A stretch of 64,000 nucleotides of DNA from Hyphomicrobiales bacterium (GCA_900473685.1 UCNE01000005.1:124001-188000); one strand, 5' to 3'. Numbered from the stretch's first letter, positions 1 to 9,233 are shown. A program made the numbers and translations. The notes: generated from the sequence alone by a model not told the origin.

Positions 1-2
1 CG

Positions 3-998
3 TTGACCAAGCGCGAAGTCGACAATCTAATCGGCGTGGTTGACCGCCTGCGCGCCAAGGGCGTTGCGGTATTGTTCGTCACCCACAAGCTGGATGAGTG
101 CAAATCGATCGGAGGCCGCGCCGTGATCATGCGCGACGGCCTGAAGGTCGCCGAATGCGACGTTGCCGGACACAGCAAGACCGAACTGGCCTTCTGGATG
201 ACCGGAAAGGTGCTGGACGAGGCGCGCTATCGCGACAATCCCGTATTCGGAGACGATCTCCTTTCCGTCGACAACCTTTCACGGCGCAATGCTTTCGCTG
301 ATGTCTCGTTTTCCATGCGGCGTGGAGAAATCATTGGCATCACGGGCCTTCTGGACTCTGGACGCAACGAGCTTGCGCTGGCCATGGCCGGCGTCATCCC
401 CGCCGATACCGGCCGCATTCGCCTGAATAGCGCTGATGTGACGCCGAAGACGCCTGCCGATGCGATTGCCGCGGGCATCGGCTATGTGCCGGAAGACCGG
501 TTGTCGGAAGGGTTGTTTCTGGAAAAATCGATCCAGGAAAACATCGTCATGCCGGTCCTTGACCGGCTGCGCAACGCATTCGGCATCGTTGATGGCCGCC
601 GCAGCCGCGCACTGGCGGAGCGCACGATCGCCGATCTGCAGGTGGCGACGCCGGATGTTGCCAATCGGGTTCAGTCTTTGTCCGGCGGCAACCAGCAACG
701 CGTCTTGATCGGCCGGTGGCTGACGATCAACCCGAAGCTGTTGATCCTGCACGGGCCGACCGTCGGTGTCGATGTCGGATCAAAGGATACGATTTTCCGG
801 ATCATTCAGCGGCTCGCGGATGAAGGCATGGGCGTCGTGATCATCAGCGACGACCTGCCGGAGCTGCTGCAGAACTGCGACCGCATCATGGTGATGCGCA
901 AGGGTAGCGTGGTCGAGACCTTCCAGGCGGAGGGGCTGGCCGAGGAGACGCTTTACCGCGCGCTGGTTCAAGAGACGACTGCAAGGACAGGGCAATGA
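3..998 (+). CDS. Sugar ABC transporter ATP-binding protein (RbsA/MglA type), 5'-truncated
   Basis: This is the C-terminal two thirds of a tandem-NBD sugar importer ATPase; its start lies before the window. The visible part holds the H-loop of the first nucleotide-binding domain (VTHKLDE) and the whole second domain, with its Q-loop region (GYVPEDR) and signature (LSGGNQQRVLIGRW). The second domain is odd: its Walker A is the relaxed GLLDSGRNE form, and its Walker B reads LLILHGPT where DEPT is expected, so the catalytic glutamate and preceding aspartate are replaced by Gly and His at about 750-755. In this family one ATP site is often degenerate, so the protein may still work through the other site. 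The stop overlaps the start of the permease (ATGA). Confidence 0.9.
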   Translation: MTKREVDNLIGVVDRLRAKGVAVLFVTHKLDECKSIGGRAVIMRDGLKVAECDVAGHSKTELAFWMTGKVLDEARYRDNPVFGDDLLSVDNLSRRNAFADVSFSMRRGEIIGITGLLDSGRNELALAMAGVIPADTGRIRLNSADVTPKTPADAIAAGIGYVPEDRLSEGLFLEKSIQENIVMPVLDRLRNAFGIVDGRRSRALAERTIADLQVATPDVANRVQSLSGGNQQRVLIGRWLTINPKLLILHGPTVGVDVGSKDTIFRIIQRLADEGMGVVIISDDLPELLQNCDRIMVMRKGSVVETFQAEGLAEETLYRALVQETTARTGQ

Positions 999-2029
999 CG
1001 GACATGACTTCACCTGCAACCGCTCCGGCGCCGCTCGACAAGCCGTCCGCCGCCCGCATCTGGCATTGGCTGCTGCGTCATCCGCCGGTCTTCACCTTGA
1101 TCATGATCGTGCTGGTCTGCGCGGTGGTCGGCTCCATCAATCCGGACTTCTGGCAGGTCGCAAACCTGTTCGACATCCTGCGCGCATCCACAGTACGCGG
1201 CCTGTTCGCGCTGGGCGTTCTGGTGGTGCTGGCATCGGGCGGGATCGATGTTTCTTTCACCGCCATTGCCGCTTTCGTGATGTATTCCATCACCATGCTG
1301 GTGACCAACTGGATGCCGGACATGCCGATGCCGGTCATCCTGGTGCTGGCGGCCGCCGGTGGCGCCTGCTTTGGCGCTCTCAATGGCCTTCTAATTCATT
1401 CGCTGCGGGCGCCGTCTCTGATCGTCACCATCGGCACGCAATATGTGATCCGCAGTTTCCTGCTGACCTTTGTCGGTACGGCATTGTTCATGAACATTCC
1501 GGTTTCGATGGAATCGTTTGGCAAGCTGGCATTGTTTACCCATCATAGCGCCAATGGCACGATTTCCGTGCTGCCAGCTTCGGTGCTCGTCTTGGCTGTC
1601 GCGGCGGTGCTTACCTGGTGGATTCTGCAGCGAACCCTGATCGGCCGCGCCGTTTATGCCGTTGGCGGCAATCCCGGTATTGCGGAGCGTCTCGGTTACA
1701 ATCTGCGCGTCGTTCACGTCTTCGTCTTCGCCTATGCGGGCCTTTTGGCGGGTATTGCCGGCATCATGCACGTTTCCAGCAACCGTCTTGCAAATCCTTT
1801 CGACCTTGCCGGAACGGAACTTGAAATCATTGCGGCGGTCGTCCTGGGCGGAGCGCGGATTACCGGCGGCTCGGGAAGCGTGATCGGCACGATGCTGGGT
1901 GTTGTGCTCATTACTCTGGTGAGCAATGTCCTCATTCTCGTCGGCATCCCCAGCACATGGCAGCTTGCGATCGTCGGCGTCTTCATCGTTCTCGCCGGAG
2001 CCGTGTTTTCGCTGCGCCCCAAGCGCTGA
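995..2029 (+). CDS. Sugar ABC transporter permease (RbsC type)
   Basis: A 344-aa inner-membrane permease of the BPD_transp_2 (RbsC/XylH/RhaP-Q) family. After a roughly 30-residue cytoplasmic head it has about nine hydrophobic segments and the family signature LGGARITGGSGSVIGT near the C terminus, which contacts the ATPase. The start overlaps the ATPase stop by 4 nt, so the two are translationally coupled. Only one permease gene follows, so a homodimer is likely. The substrate cannot be read from the sequence; the adjacent kinase and aldolase suggest a pentose, deoxyhexose or similar monosaccharide. The matching binding protein is presumably upstream of the window. Confidence 0.9.
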   Translation: MTDMTSPATAPAPLDKPSAARIWHWLLRHPPVFTLIMIVLVCAVVGSINPDFWQVANLFDILRASTVRGLFALGVLVVLASGGIDVSFTAIAAFVMYSITMLVTNWMPDMPMPVILVLAAAGGACFGALNGLLIHSLRAPSLIVTIGTQYVIRSFLLTFVGTALFMNIPVSMESFGKLALFTHHSANGTISVLPASVLVLAVAAVLTWWILQRTLIGRAVYAVGGNPGIAERLGYNLRVVHVFVFAYAGLLAGIAGIMHVSSNRLANPFDLAGTELEIIAAVVLGGARITGGSGSVIGTMLGVVLITLVSNVLILVGIPSTWQLAIVGVFIVLAGAVFSLRPKR

Positions 2030-2127
2030 ACGGTAAAAATGGTCTGTGCCTGCAGCTTTCCGAGGGGCTGCGAGCGAAGTAAGCGGGCATTCCTCGGGAG
2101 ATAGATTTCATCAGGGAGGTTGGGTGC

Positions 2128-3075
2128 ATGGTGCACGACGTATCCGTAATCGGACTTTATATTCTCGATATTCTCGGCCGGCCGGTCGATCGCATTCCGG
2201 CGGGGGGCAATGTCGAGTTCATCGACGAGATTCGCCTGACCGTCGCCGGAACCGCCGGTGGTACGGTGGTGGACCTGGCCAAGCTCGGGCTCAACTGCCT
2301 GGCTGTCGGGGCAGTCGGCGACGATGAAAAAGCGGATTTCGTGCTCGCGACGCTCGATCGCTTTGGTGTCGACAGAACCGAAATGCAGCGCATTCCCGGC
2401 GTGCCGACATCTGCGAGCATCCTGAATATCCGCCGCAACGGCGAGAGGCCCGCTCTGCATGTACGCGGCGCCTCCGGTCATTTCGAAATTCCGGACGATG
2501 CACGCGAACGCGTGCTGGCGCCGCCGATCGTTCATCTCGGGGGTACCGGCCTGCTCGACCGGCTCGACGGCGAACCAAGCCGTGTCTTGCTGGAGGAGGC
2601 AAAACGATACGGCCGGACCGTAACCTTCGACCTTCTGGGCGCGAGCGAGAAGACTTTGCCACTCATTCGCCCGCTCTTCCCCTACATCGATTACTTCATG
2701 CCATCCGTCGAAGAGGCATTCCTGATCTCCGGGCAGAAGACCGCTGAGGATGCCGGACGTTTCTTCGCCGATCTCGGCGTCAAGCATTGCGTCTTTACCA
2801 TGGGCGGTGATGGTGTCTGCTTCATGGATGCAGACCAGACCTGCCTGAAGCTTCCGGCCTTCGAGATCGATGTCGTCGATACTACCGGCTGCGGCGATGC
2901 CTTCAATGCCGGCTTCATCGCCGGGCTTCACCACAAGATGGATACGGAAACCGCGATGCGGTTTGCCCAGGCCTCCGCCGCGCTCGTCGCAACAGGCCTT
3001 GGTTCGGACGCCGGTATCGTCTCGTTCGAAGGCACCTGGGATTTCATGAAGACCGCCCGCATCAAGAGCAACTGA
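2128..3075 (+). CDS. PfkB-family carbohydrate kinase
   Basis: A 315-aa ribokinase-like sugar kinase. The N-terminal region carries the GTAGGTVVDLAKLG segment (the first PfkB signature region), and the C-terminal signature DTTGCGDAFNAGF holds the catalytic aspartate and anion hole. The start has an AGGGAGG ribosome site 8 nt upstream. It lies 98 nt after the permease in the same direction and probably phosphorylates the imported sugar or its ketose form. A strong stem-loop at 3102-3132 ends the unit. The specific substrate is unknown; PfkB members include ribokinase, fructokinase, KDG kinase and tagatose-6-phosphate kinase. Confidence 0.88.
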   Translation: MVHDVSVIGLYILDILGRPVDRIPAGGNVEFIDEIRLTVAGTAGGTVVDLAKLGLNCLAVGAVGDDEKADFVLATLDRFGVDRTEMQRIPGVPTSASILNIRRNGERPALHVRGASGHFEIPDDARERVLAPPIVHLGGTGLLDRLDGEPSRVLLEEAKRYGRTVTFDLLGASEKTLPLIRPLFPYIDYFMPSVEEAFLISGQKTAEDAGRFFADLGVKHCVFTMGGDGVCFMDADQTCLKLPAFEIDVVDTTGCGDAFNAGFIAGLHHKMDTETAMRFAQASAALVATGLGSDAGIVSFEGTWDFMKTARIKSN

Positions 3076-3101
3076 CCGCGCGTTCTATCGGCAATCTGCA
3101 T

Positions 3102-3145
3102 TGTCAGCCGTTTCCCGAGGAAACGGCTGACAGGCTTTATTCTAT
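3102..3145 (+). terminator. Stem-loop terminator between convergent genes
   Basis: A perfect 14-bp inverted repeat (TGTCAGCCGTTTCC / GGAAACGGCTGACA, loop CGA) is followed on the plus strand by a T-rich tract (CTTTATTCTATT). It sits between the convergent kinase and SorC-regulator genes, so it ends the transporter-kinase transcript and may act in both directions. Confidence 0.8.
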
Positions 3146-4146
3146 TCGAGCAGCATTTCCGCCGTGGTGATATCGGTTACCAGATGCGTGGCAAAACCGC
3201 CCTTCAGCGTCGCGCGGATCGCGGGCACCTTGAAGGCGCCGCCGGCAACACAGAGACGGCGGGGAACCTGCGCCAGTTCGTTCAGCTCGATCCCTACCAT
3301 GCGATCGTCCAGTTCGCCGGTCACTGGCTTGCCATCGGCATCAATGAAGCGGCAGATGAGCACGGCGACTGCGCCATTGGCTTCATAAAGGTCGATGTCT
3401 TCCTGGTTTGCGATATTGGCCGAGCGCATCAAGGTTTGCGGCCCGATGTCGCCGACACCGAAGAGGATGAGATTGGCCGAGTGAATAAGCTCGAACTGCT
3501 TGACGAGGACCGGTTCTGCGAGGAGCTGTTTCTTCAACGCCGGTGTCGAGAGCAGGGCAGGGGCCAGAAGGTTGACGCAGCGCGCGTGGATGCGGTTGGA
3601 CATCAGCGACGTGCAGAATTCGGGTGAAAAGTCCGGATTGCTGATCGAGCTTCCGGAAACCTGAACGACGGTCAGGCCCGACAGTGGTTCCGGCAGGGAT
3701 ATGTAATCCGCCACCGCAAGGACCGTCTGGCCCCAGGCAACACCGATCGTATCGCCTTCCCTGACCATGTCGGCAAGAAGGCGCCCCCCGGCCTCTCCGA
3801 GCCGTTGAACGAGAGGTGTGGCATCCGACGCAGGAATGACCAATGCGCCCTCGAGGCCGAATTTTTCCTTGAGGCGCCGGGCAATGCCGGTGCGGCCGCC
3901 GACTTCGGTGTTGACGCGGATCGACACGAGACCGCGTTCGCGCGCTTCCTGCAGGAAGTTGACAATCGTCGCCCGCGATACGCCGATCATCTTGGCGATA
4001 TCACTCTGTGTCAATTGATCCACGTAATAGAGCCATGCCGCCCAGACGACGGCATCATCGAACTCGGCCGGCAGCACGACATTGTCTCCGATCGACCGGT
4101 TTGCACGCGCAGCATCCATCATTCCATTGCTCCGCTGGATTGTCAC
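3142..4146 (-). CDS. SorC/DeoR-like sugar-binding transcriptional regulator
   Basis: A 334-aa regulator with an N-terminal helix-turn-helix (about residues 45-70: LTQSDIAKMIGVSRATI) and a C-terminal phosphosugar-sensing domain of the SorC/CggR type. GTG at 4146 is the chosen start, with a GGAGAG ribosome site 6 nt before it. It lies between the transporter-kinase operon and the aldolase gene and is divergent from the latter. SorC proteins usually sense a phosphorylated pathway intermediate, so the kinase product is a plausible effector. TTTGTC/GACAAA half-sites just upstream (4175-4231) are its likely operator. It is related in sequence to the N-terminal half of the fusion protein at 16139-18226. 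Confidence 0.9.
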   Translation of the reverse strand: MTIQRSNGMMDAARANRSIGDNVVLPAEFDDAVVWAAWLYYVDQLTQSDIAKMIGVSRATIVNFLQEARERGLVSIRVNTEVGGRTGIARRLKEKFGLEGALVIPASDATPLVQRLGEAGGRLLADMVREGDTIGVAWGQTVLAVADYISLPEPLSGLTVVQVSGSSISNPDFSPEFCTSLMSNRIHARCVNLLAPALLSTPALKKQLLAEPVLVKQFELIHSANLILFGVGDIGPQTLMRSANIANQEDIDLYEANGAVAVLICRFIDADGKPVTGELDDRMVGIELNELAQVPRRLCVAGGAFKVPAIRATLKGGFATHLVTDITTAEMLLE

Positions 4147-4174
4147 ACGTCTCTCCTCGCCCCGTCAGGTGGTG

Positions 4175-4231
4175 TTTGTCAAACAAATTTATCCGGCGCG
4201 TTGACAAAAGACAACATATGGTGCCATTTGT
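4175..4231. promoter_or_regulatory. Candidate SorC operator/promoter region
   Basis: The 308-bp gap between the SorC regulator and the divergent aldolase gene holds a near palindrome TTTGTCAAACAAA (4175-4187), TTGACAAAAGACAAC (4201-4215) and CATTTGT (4225-4231). The same TTGACA/TTTGT half-sites recur upstream of the transporter at 9814. The TTGACA at 4201 could also serve as a -35 box, but no good -10 is spaced correctly. The rest of the gap (4240-4440) shows no gene; the aldolase has an AGGAG ribosome site at 4444. Confidence 0.5.
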
Positions 4232-4454
4232 ATTTTGAAGGTGCCGGGAGACGCCAGAATGTAATTCACAACACCGGGACTGGGACGCACGCTGGTCGGC
4301 GCCGCCGCCTGCAGTGCTTTCCGATGTCACTGCGTAATCCGTTTCCTTCCATTCACATTGTTGCGGTGACCGTACCGGCCGCAGCACTGCAGCAAATTAT
4401 TTATCCAGACCCCGCGCCACAGATTGGGCTGCGCGGTCAGCACAGGAGCCTTGC

Positions 4455-6503
4455 ATGAAGTCCAGATGGTCAGACACAGAAATCACGCGCGTCGTCGACG
4501 CTTACGTGGCGGCCGGGGTCAATCGTGATCTCGCCATCCGGACCTATACGACCCGTCTTCTTGGGTGTGACCCGGAACTGGTTCTGCATGGCGGCGGCAA
4601 CACATCGGTCAAGACCACGTTCATCGAGATGGATGGAACAGAAGTTCCTGTCCTGTGCGTCAAGGGTAGCGGCTGGGACATGGGTACGATCGAGCCAGCA
4701 GGCCTGCCTGCGGTTCGCCTTGCACCGCTTCAGGCGATGGTGAAGTTCCCAACGCTCAGCGATGACGACATGGTCATGCTGCAGCGCCGGTTGCTGATGG
4801 ATCCTGCCGCGCCCAACCCGTCCGTCGAGGCGATTCTGCACGCAAACCTGCCCTTCCGGCACATCGACCATACGCATGCCAATGCGATCGTGTCGCTGAC
4901 CAACCAGCCGCATGGAGAGGATGTGGTCCGCGAACTGTTTCCGGATGCGATCATCGTTCCCTACGTGATGCCGGGGTTCGATCTCGCGAAGGCCTGCGAC
5001 GAGGCGTTCCGCGCCAACCCGGGCGGCGACGGCATGATCCTTTTGAAACATGGTATCTTCAGCTGGTCGGATGATCCGCGCGAATCCTATGAAAAGATGA
5101 TCGCCGCGATCGACAAGGCCGAGCGCCGCATCGCGCGGGGTAACCCACGCCCGTTCACTATCGTGAAGCAGCCGGAGGCGCTTGCTTCCGCGGCGGAAAT
5201 CGCCCCGGTCTTGCGCGGTGCGATCGCCATCGACACAGGCGTCGAAGGCCTGCCGCGCCGTTTTGTCCTGGAACACCGGGCTACCCCAGACGTGCTCGAC
5301 TTCTGCAATGCTGCCAACGTCTCCGATCTGGTTCGCCGCGGCAATGCCACCCCCGAGCACGTCATCCACATCAAGCGTTTCGGTGTAGCGCTGCCAGCAC
5401 CGGTTGCCGGTGACATGGTTGCGTGGACCAAAACTGTGCACGAGGCTATCGCGGCCTATAAGGCAGAATACACCGCCTACTTCGAGCGCAACAATGCGCG
5501 GGTTGGTGGCAACAAGCGCATGCTCGATCCGATGCCGCGGGTTTTCTATGTCGCTGGAGTCGGCCTGTTTGCCGCCGGTCCCACGAAGAAGGCCAGCCGT
5601 ATCGGGGCGGATGTCGCAGAGGCAACGATCAACGTCATCCGCAACGCTGAAGGCATTGAAAGCTTCGAGGCGCTATCCGAAGAGCATCTGTTCGATATCG
5701 AGTACTGGTCGCTGGAACAGGTGAAGCTGGCCAAGCAAGCGGAAAAGCCCCTGACGCGGCAGGTGGCTGTGATCACCGGCGGGGCAGGTGGCCTCGGCTT
5801 GTCGATTGCCGAAGCCCTGCATGCCGAAGGCGCCGAGGTCGCCCTGCTCGATCTGGCCGAGGATGCGTTGAAAAAGGAAGCCAAGCGCTTGGGCGGCATC
5901 GGCCTGGTGTGTGATGTAACCAAGCCCGCAGAGGTGGATATGGCGCTGGCCAAGGTCGCTGCACATTTTGGTGGTATCGATATCGTCATTTCGAATGCCG
6001 GGGCTGCCTTCCAGGGGGCTATGGTTGATGTCAGTGATGAGGTGTTCGAGAAAGCATTTGCGCTGAATTTCTGGGGACATCACTACATGGCGCGTGGCGC
6101 CGTGAGGATCATGAAGGCGCAGGGGACCGGTGGCGCGCTTGTCTTCAACGTGTCGAAGCAGGCGGTCAATCCCGGTTCGGATTTCGGCCCTTACGGCACG
6201 TCGAAAGCCGCACTGATGGCGCTGATGCGGCAGTACGCGGTTGAGCATGGCGCCGACGGCATCACCTCCAACGCCGTCAATGCCGACCGTATCCGCACCG
6301 GCCTGATGACGGATCAGATGGTCGAGGATCGCAGCCGCGCCCGTGGTATGACGCCGGAAACCTATATGCGGGGTAATCTGGTCCAGCGCGAGGTGACCGG
6401 CAGCGACGTGGCAGCCGCATTCGTCCATCTTGCCAAGGCCCGTACCAGCACGGGCGCAGTCATCACCGTCGATGGCGGCAATGTCGCTGCCATGATGCGG
6501 TAA
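4455..6503 (+). CDS. Bifunctional class II aldolase / short-chain dehydrogenase (RhaD-like)
   Basis: A 682-aa fusion. Residues 1 to about 430 form a class II (AraD/FucA/RhaD-type) sugar-phosphate aldolase with metal-binding histidines in HIDHTHAN (about 137-142) and a downstream KHGIFSW motif. Residues about 437-682 form a Rossmann SDR (VAVITGGAGGLG, then YGTSKAAL with the catalytic Tyr-Lys). This architecture is known from rhizobial rhamnose catabolism, where the aldolase makes DHAP plus lactaldehyde and the dehydrogenase oxidises the aldehyde. Here the neighbours are a PfkB kinase and a SorC regulator rather than the RhaK/RhaR set, so the substrate may differ. A strong terminator follows at 6537. 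Confidence 0.87.
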   Translation: MKSRWSDTEITRVVDAYVAAGVNRDLAIRTYTTRLLGCDPELVLHGGGNTSVKTTFIEMDGTEVPVLCVKGSGWDMGTIEPAGLPAVRLAPLQAMVKFPTLSDDDMVMLQRRLLMDPAAPNPSVEAILHANLPFRHIDHTHANAIVSLTNQPHGEDVVRELFPDAIIVPYVMPGFDLAKACDEAFRANPGGDGMILLKHGIFSWSDDPRESYEKMIAAIDKAERRIARGNPRPFTIVKQPEALASAAEIAPVLRGAIAIDTGVEGLPRRFVLEHRATPDVLDFCNAANVSDLVRRGNATPEHVIHIKRFGVALPAPVAGDMVAWTKTVHEAIAAYKAEYTAYFERNNARVGGNKRMLDPMPRVFYVAGVGLFAAGPTKKASRIGADVAEATINVIRNAEGIESFEALSEEHLFDIEYWSLEQVKLAKQAEKPLTRQVAVITGGAGGLGLSIAEALHAEGAEVALLDLAEDALKKEAKRLGGIGLVCDVTKPAEVDMALAKVAAHFGGIDIVISNAGAAFQGAMVDVSDEVFEKAFALNFWGHHYMARGAVRIMKAQGTGGALVFNVSKQAVNPGSDFGPYGTSKAALMALMRQYAVEHGADGITSNAVNADRIRTGLMTDQMVEDRSRARGMTPETYMRGNLVQREVTGSDVAAAFVHLAKARTSTGAVITVDGGNVAAMMR

Positions 6504-6536
6504 AACCGCCTCCGGTTTTGCGGATCAATACGGCAC

Positions 6537-6581
6537 ACCGGCTACATCCGATCTTCGGACGTAGCCGGTGGCTCCGTTTTT
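6537..6581 (+). terminator. Rho-independent terminator after aldolase/SDR
   Basis: A 15-bp stem with one mismatch (ACCGGCTACATCCGA / TCGGACGTAGCCGGT, loop TCT) is followed by a T5 run at 6577-6581. It ends the aldolase transcript and lies before the convergent LysR gene. Confidence 0.85.
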
Positions 6582-6623
6582 AGCGGCGAGACGGCCATGG
6601 TATCAGGTGCCACCCCGCAGCAC

Positions 6624-7541
6624 TCAGGACGCGGATAGCTCGATCTTTGGCCATGTCTTTTGCGCTGGCGCCGTGATTTCGGCCGGCGCTGTGTGGCGCT
6701 CCCGGAAGGCGGCGACGAGGGTCTGCAAGGCCTTCCTCGATCGCGCATCGGTCAAGCTCGAATGCAGGACGATCTCCGACGACGGAAGGTCCGGCAGGCC
6801 GAACCGCTTGCTGACCTCGACGGTATCGGAGGGCGCCAAACGGCAGGAGAAGGGGGCAATGGCGAGCCCCGCCGAGACGGCCGCGTTGACCGCGGTCGAT
6901 ACGCCGACGAACACCTCCACCCAGGAAACGCCGACGGCATCAAGTGCACGGGTGGCGATATCCCGTACGCCGCACAATGGCGCAAGTGCTGCCAGCCGTA
7001 GCGGCTCGCCCGGCACACGCTGAAAGCCGGGCGCTGCAAACCAGCCGAAATGTTCCGGTCCAAGGGTTTCGCCGTCGCGCCGGTCTTCGTCGCGCCTTAT
7101 GATCACGGCATCGAGTTCACCACGGTCGAAGGCCTCTAGCAGGTTTCGCGATGTTTCGAGCCGCACCTCGATGCACAGCCCCGGATCGTGGGCGTAGAGG
7201 CGCGCCAGCAATGTGGGAACTTCCGGCCCGGCGACATGGGCGGCGATGCCGAGGCCGAACCGGCGGCGCGTTGATGAAAGCCCGGCAATGGCTCGATCAT
7301 GCGCGGCAAGGAACTCGCGGGCGCCCTGGATGAAGACGGCGCCCTGTGCCGAAAGGCGGACCTGCCGCGGCGTGCGCTCGAGCAGCCTGACGCCGAGCCG
7401 GTCTTCGAGCCGCTTCAACTTGACGCTGATTGCACCCTGCGTGCTGCCGAGGAATTCCGCCGCCCGGGTAAAGCTCTGAAAATCGGCAATCGCCACAAAG
7501 GCCTGAACAGCGTCTACATCCAGCGTCGTCATTGAAACCAT
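6624..7541 (-). CDS. LysR-family transcriptional regulator
   Basis: A 305-aa LysR regulator: N-terminal winged HTH (residues about 5-65, with FTRAAEFLGSTQGAISVKLKRLE) and a substrate-binding-type effector domain. ATG at 7541 or the in-frame ATG at 7532 could be the start. It is divergent from the MFS exporter that begins at 7701, the usual arrangement for a LysR protein controlling a neighbouring efflux gene. The effector is unknown. Confidence 0.9.
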   Translation of the reverse strand: MVSMTTLDVDAVQAFVAIADFQSFTRAAEFLGSTQGAISVKLKRLEDRLGVRLLERTPRQVRLSAQGAVFIQGAREFLAAHDRAIAGLSSTRRRFGLGIAAHVAGPEVPTLLARLYAHDPGLCIEVRLETSRNLLEAFDRGELDAVIIRRDEDRRDGETLGPEHFGWFAAPGFQRVPGEPLRLAALAPLCGVRDIATRALDAVGVSWVEVFVGVSTAVNAAVSAGLAIAPFSCRLAPSDTVEVSKRFGLPDLPSSEIVLHSSLTDARSRKALQTLVAAFRERHTAPAEITAPAQKTWPKIELSAS

Positions 7542-7700
7542 CCGATTTTGTTATCTCTGAAATACATAAGCATCCAATTCAGTTGTGATCAAGGTCCGGT
7601 TATGGTGCCGCGAACCCAAGCAAGATCAACTTCGACGGGCACCGCGGAAGGGCGGCAACGGAAATCCGCGATGCCCGCATGGCATCGAAAGTCTACGAAA

Positions 7701-9233
7701 ATGAACCAACCGATAACCCGCCGCAGCGCGCTGGCATTGGCAGCTGTCTGCCTTTCCTCGCTGATGTTCGGTCTTGAAATTTCAAGCATCCCGGCAATCC
7801 TGCCGACGCTGGAGAAGGTGCTCGGCGCAGATTTCAAACAGTTGCAATGGATCATGAACGCCTACACCATTGCGGTGACGGCGGTCTTGATGGCGGCCGG
7901 CACGTTGGCCGATCGCTACGGCCGCAAGCGCATATTCGTCGCGGGTATCGTCGCGTTCGGCATCGCGTCGCTGATCTGCGGACTGACAGAGGACGTATCG
8001 GTATTGATCGTCGCCCGCTTCATCCAGGGCATGGCCGGCGGGGTAATGCTGATCTGCCAGATCGCCGTGCTTTCACACCAATTCCAGTCCGGCCGCCAAC
8101 GCGGGATCGCGTTCAGCTGGTGGGGTATCATCTTCGGCATCGGCCTGGGTTTTGGCCCGATCGTCGGTGGCGCGACCGTGGCGCTGATGAGCTGGGAATG
8201 GGTATTTCTCGTCCATGTCGTGCTTGCGGGCGTGACGATGGCGCTGGCGCTCGCCGGCGTCGAGGAATCGCGCGATCCAGGTGCCGAAAGCCTCGACATC
8301 GCCGGCATGGTGACCTTGTCCGCCGCCGTCTTCTGCATCGCCTACTTCATCACCCAGGGGCCTGAGCTGGGCTTTTCCAGCCCTGTCGCCTTGTCGATCC
8401 TCGGAATTGCCATCATCAGCCTGCTCGCCTTCGTCGTCGCTGAAAAAATCAGCACCCGGCCGATGTTCGATTTTTCGGTGTTCCGCATCCGCAGTTTCTC
8501 GGGAGCGCTGTTCGGGTCGGTGGGCATGAACATCAGCTTCTGGCCGTTCATGATCTATCTGCCGATCTGGTTTCAGGCTGGCCTTGGCTATGACGGTGTA
8601 ACCGCAAGCATCGCTCTGCTCGCCTACACACTTCCCCCGCTTATCGTCCCGCCCTTTGCCGAGCGCCTGATGCTTCACTTCCGTCCAGGCATCGTCATCC
8701 CGGCCGGGTTGTTCACGATCGGCCTCGGCTTCCTGTTGATGAAAACCGGCAGCGGTGTTGAAAACGCCAGTTGGCTGACGATGCTGCCGGGATGTCTGTT
8801 GGCCGGCATCGGCCTCGGCTTCACCAATACCACCGTGACCAATGTCGCGACCGGCGCCGTTGCGGCCGAGCGCGCCGGCATGGCCTCCGGCATCGACACC
8901 AGTGCACGGATGATTTCGTTGGCGATCAACATCGCGCTGATGGGTCTGATCCTGGTCGAAGGCGTGCGGTCATCGCTGAGCACCGCGCTTTCCGGGCAAA
9001 TGGCCGGCCCGGAGCAGCGCATGCTCGCCGAGAAAATCTCGGCCGGCGGCATGCTGTCATCGGACTATGGTTTGTCTGATACCGTCATCCAGACGGCGCT
9101 GCGGGATGGGTTCGGCTGGGTCATGGCCTACGGCGCGGCTGGTGTCTGGCTGTCTGCTGCCGCAAGCCTGCTTGTCTTCGGATTACGCGCCAAGACGGCG
9201 GCACTTGCGTGCTCCACAGTGAAGCCGTCATGA
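7701..9233 (+). CDS. MFS transporter, DHA2 (14-TM) drug/metabolite exporter family
   Basis: A 510-aa major facilitator with about 14 hydrophobic segments. It has the cytoplasmic motif A GTLADRYGRKR after TM2 and the FIQGMAGGVML segment typical of DHA2 antiporters. The reading frame is open upstream to 7548, but the extra 51 residues are polar and unlike the family. ATG at 7701 (MNQPITRRS) places the first membrane helix correctly and is preferred. It is divergent from a LysR gene that probably regulates it. Proton-driven export of a toxic or secreted small molecule is the family role; the substrate cannot be told. Confidence 0.87.
   Translation: MNQPITRRSALALAAVCLSSLMFGLEISSIPAILPTLEKVLGADFKQLQWIMNAYTIAVTAVLMAAGTLADRYGRKRIFVAGIVAFGIASLICGLTEDVSVLIVARFIQGMAGGVMLICQIAVLSHQFQSGRQRGIAFSWWGIIFGIGLGFGPIVGGATVALMSWEWVFLVHVVLAGVTMALALAGVEESRDPGAESLDIAGMVTLSAAVFCIAYFITQGPELGFSSPVALSILGIAIISLLAFVVAEKISTRPMFDFSVFRIRSFSGALFGSVGMNISFWPFMIYLPIWFQAGLGYDGVTASIALLAYTLPPLIVPPFAERLMLHFRPGIVIPAGLFTIGLGFLLMKTGSGVENASWLTMLPGCLLAGIGLGFTNTTVTNVATGAVAAERAGMASGIDTSARMISLAINIALMGLILVEGVRSSLSTALSGQMAGPEQRMLAEKISAGGMLSSDYGLSDTVIQTALRDGFGWVMAYGAAGVWLSAAASLLVFGLRAKTAALACSTVKPS

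Noticed and set aside
1732..2934. 400-codon minus-strand frame opposite the permease and kinase genes
   Set aside because: Antisense shadow of GC-rich coding sequence; lacks family motifs, while both plus-strand genes have them.
7548..7700. 51-codon N-terminal extension of the MFS exporter
   Set aside because: Polar, not conserved-looking, overlaps the LysR promoter region; ATG 7701 gives a normal family start.
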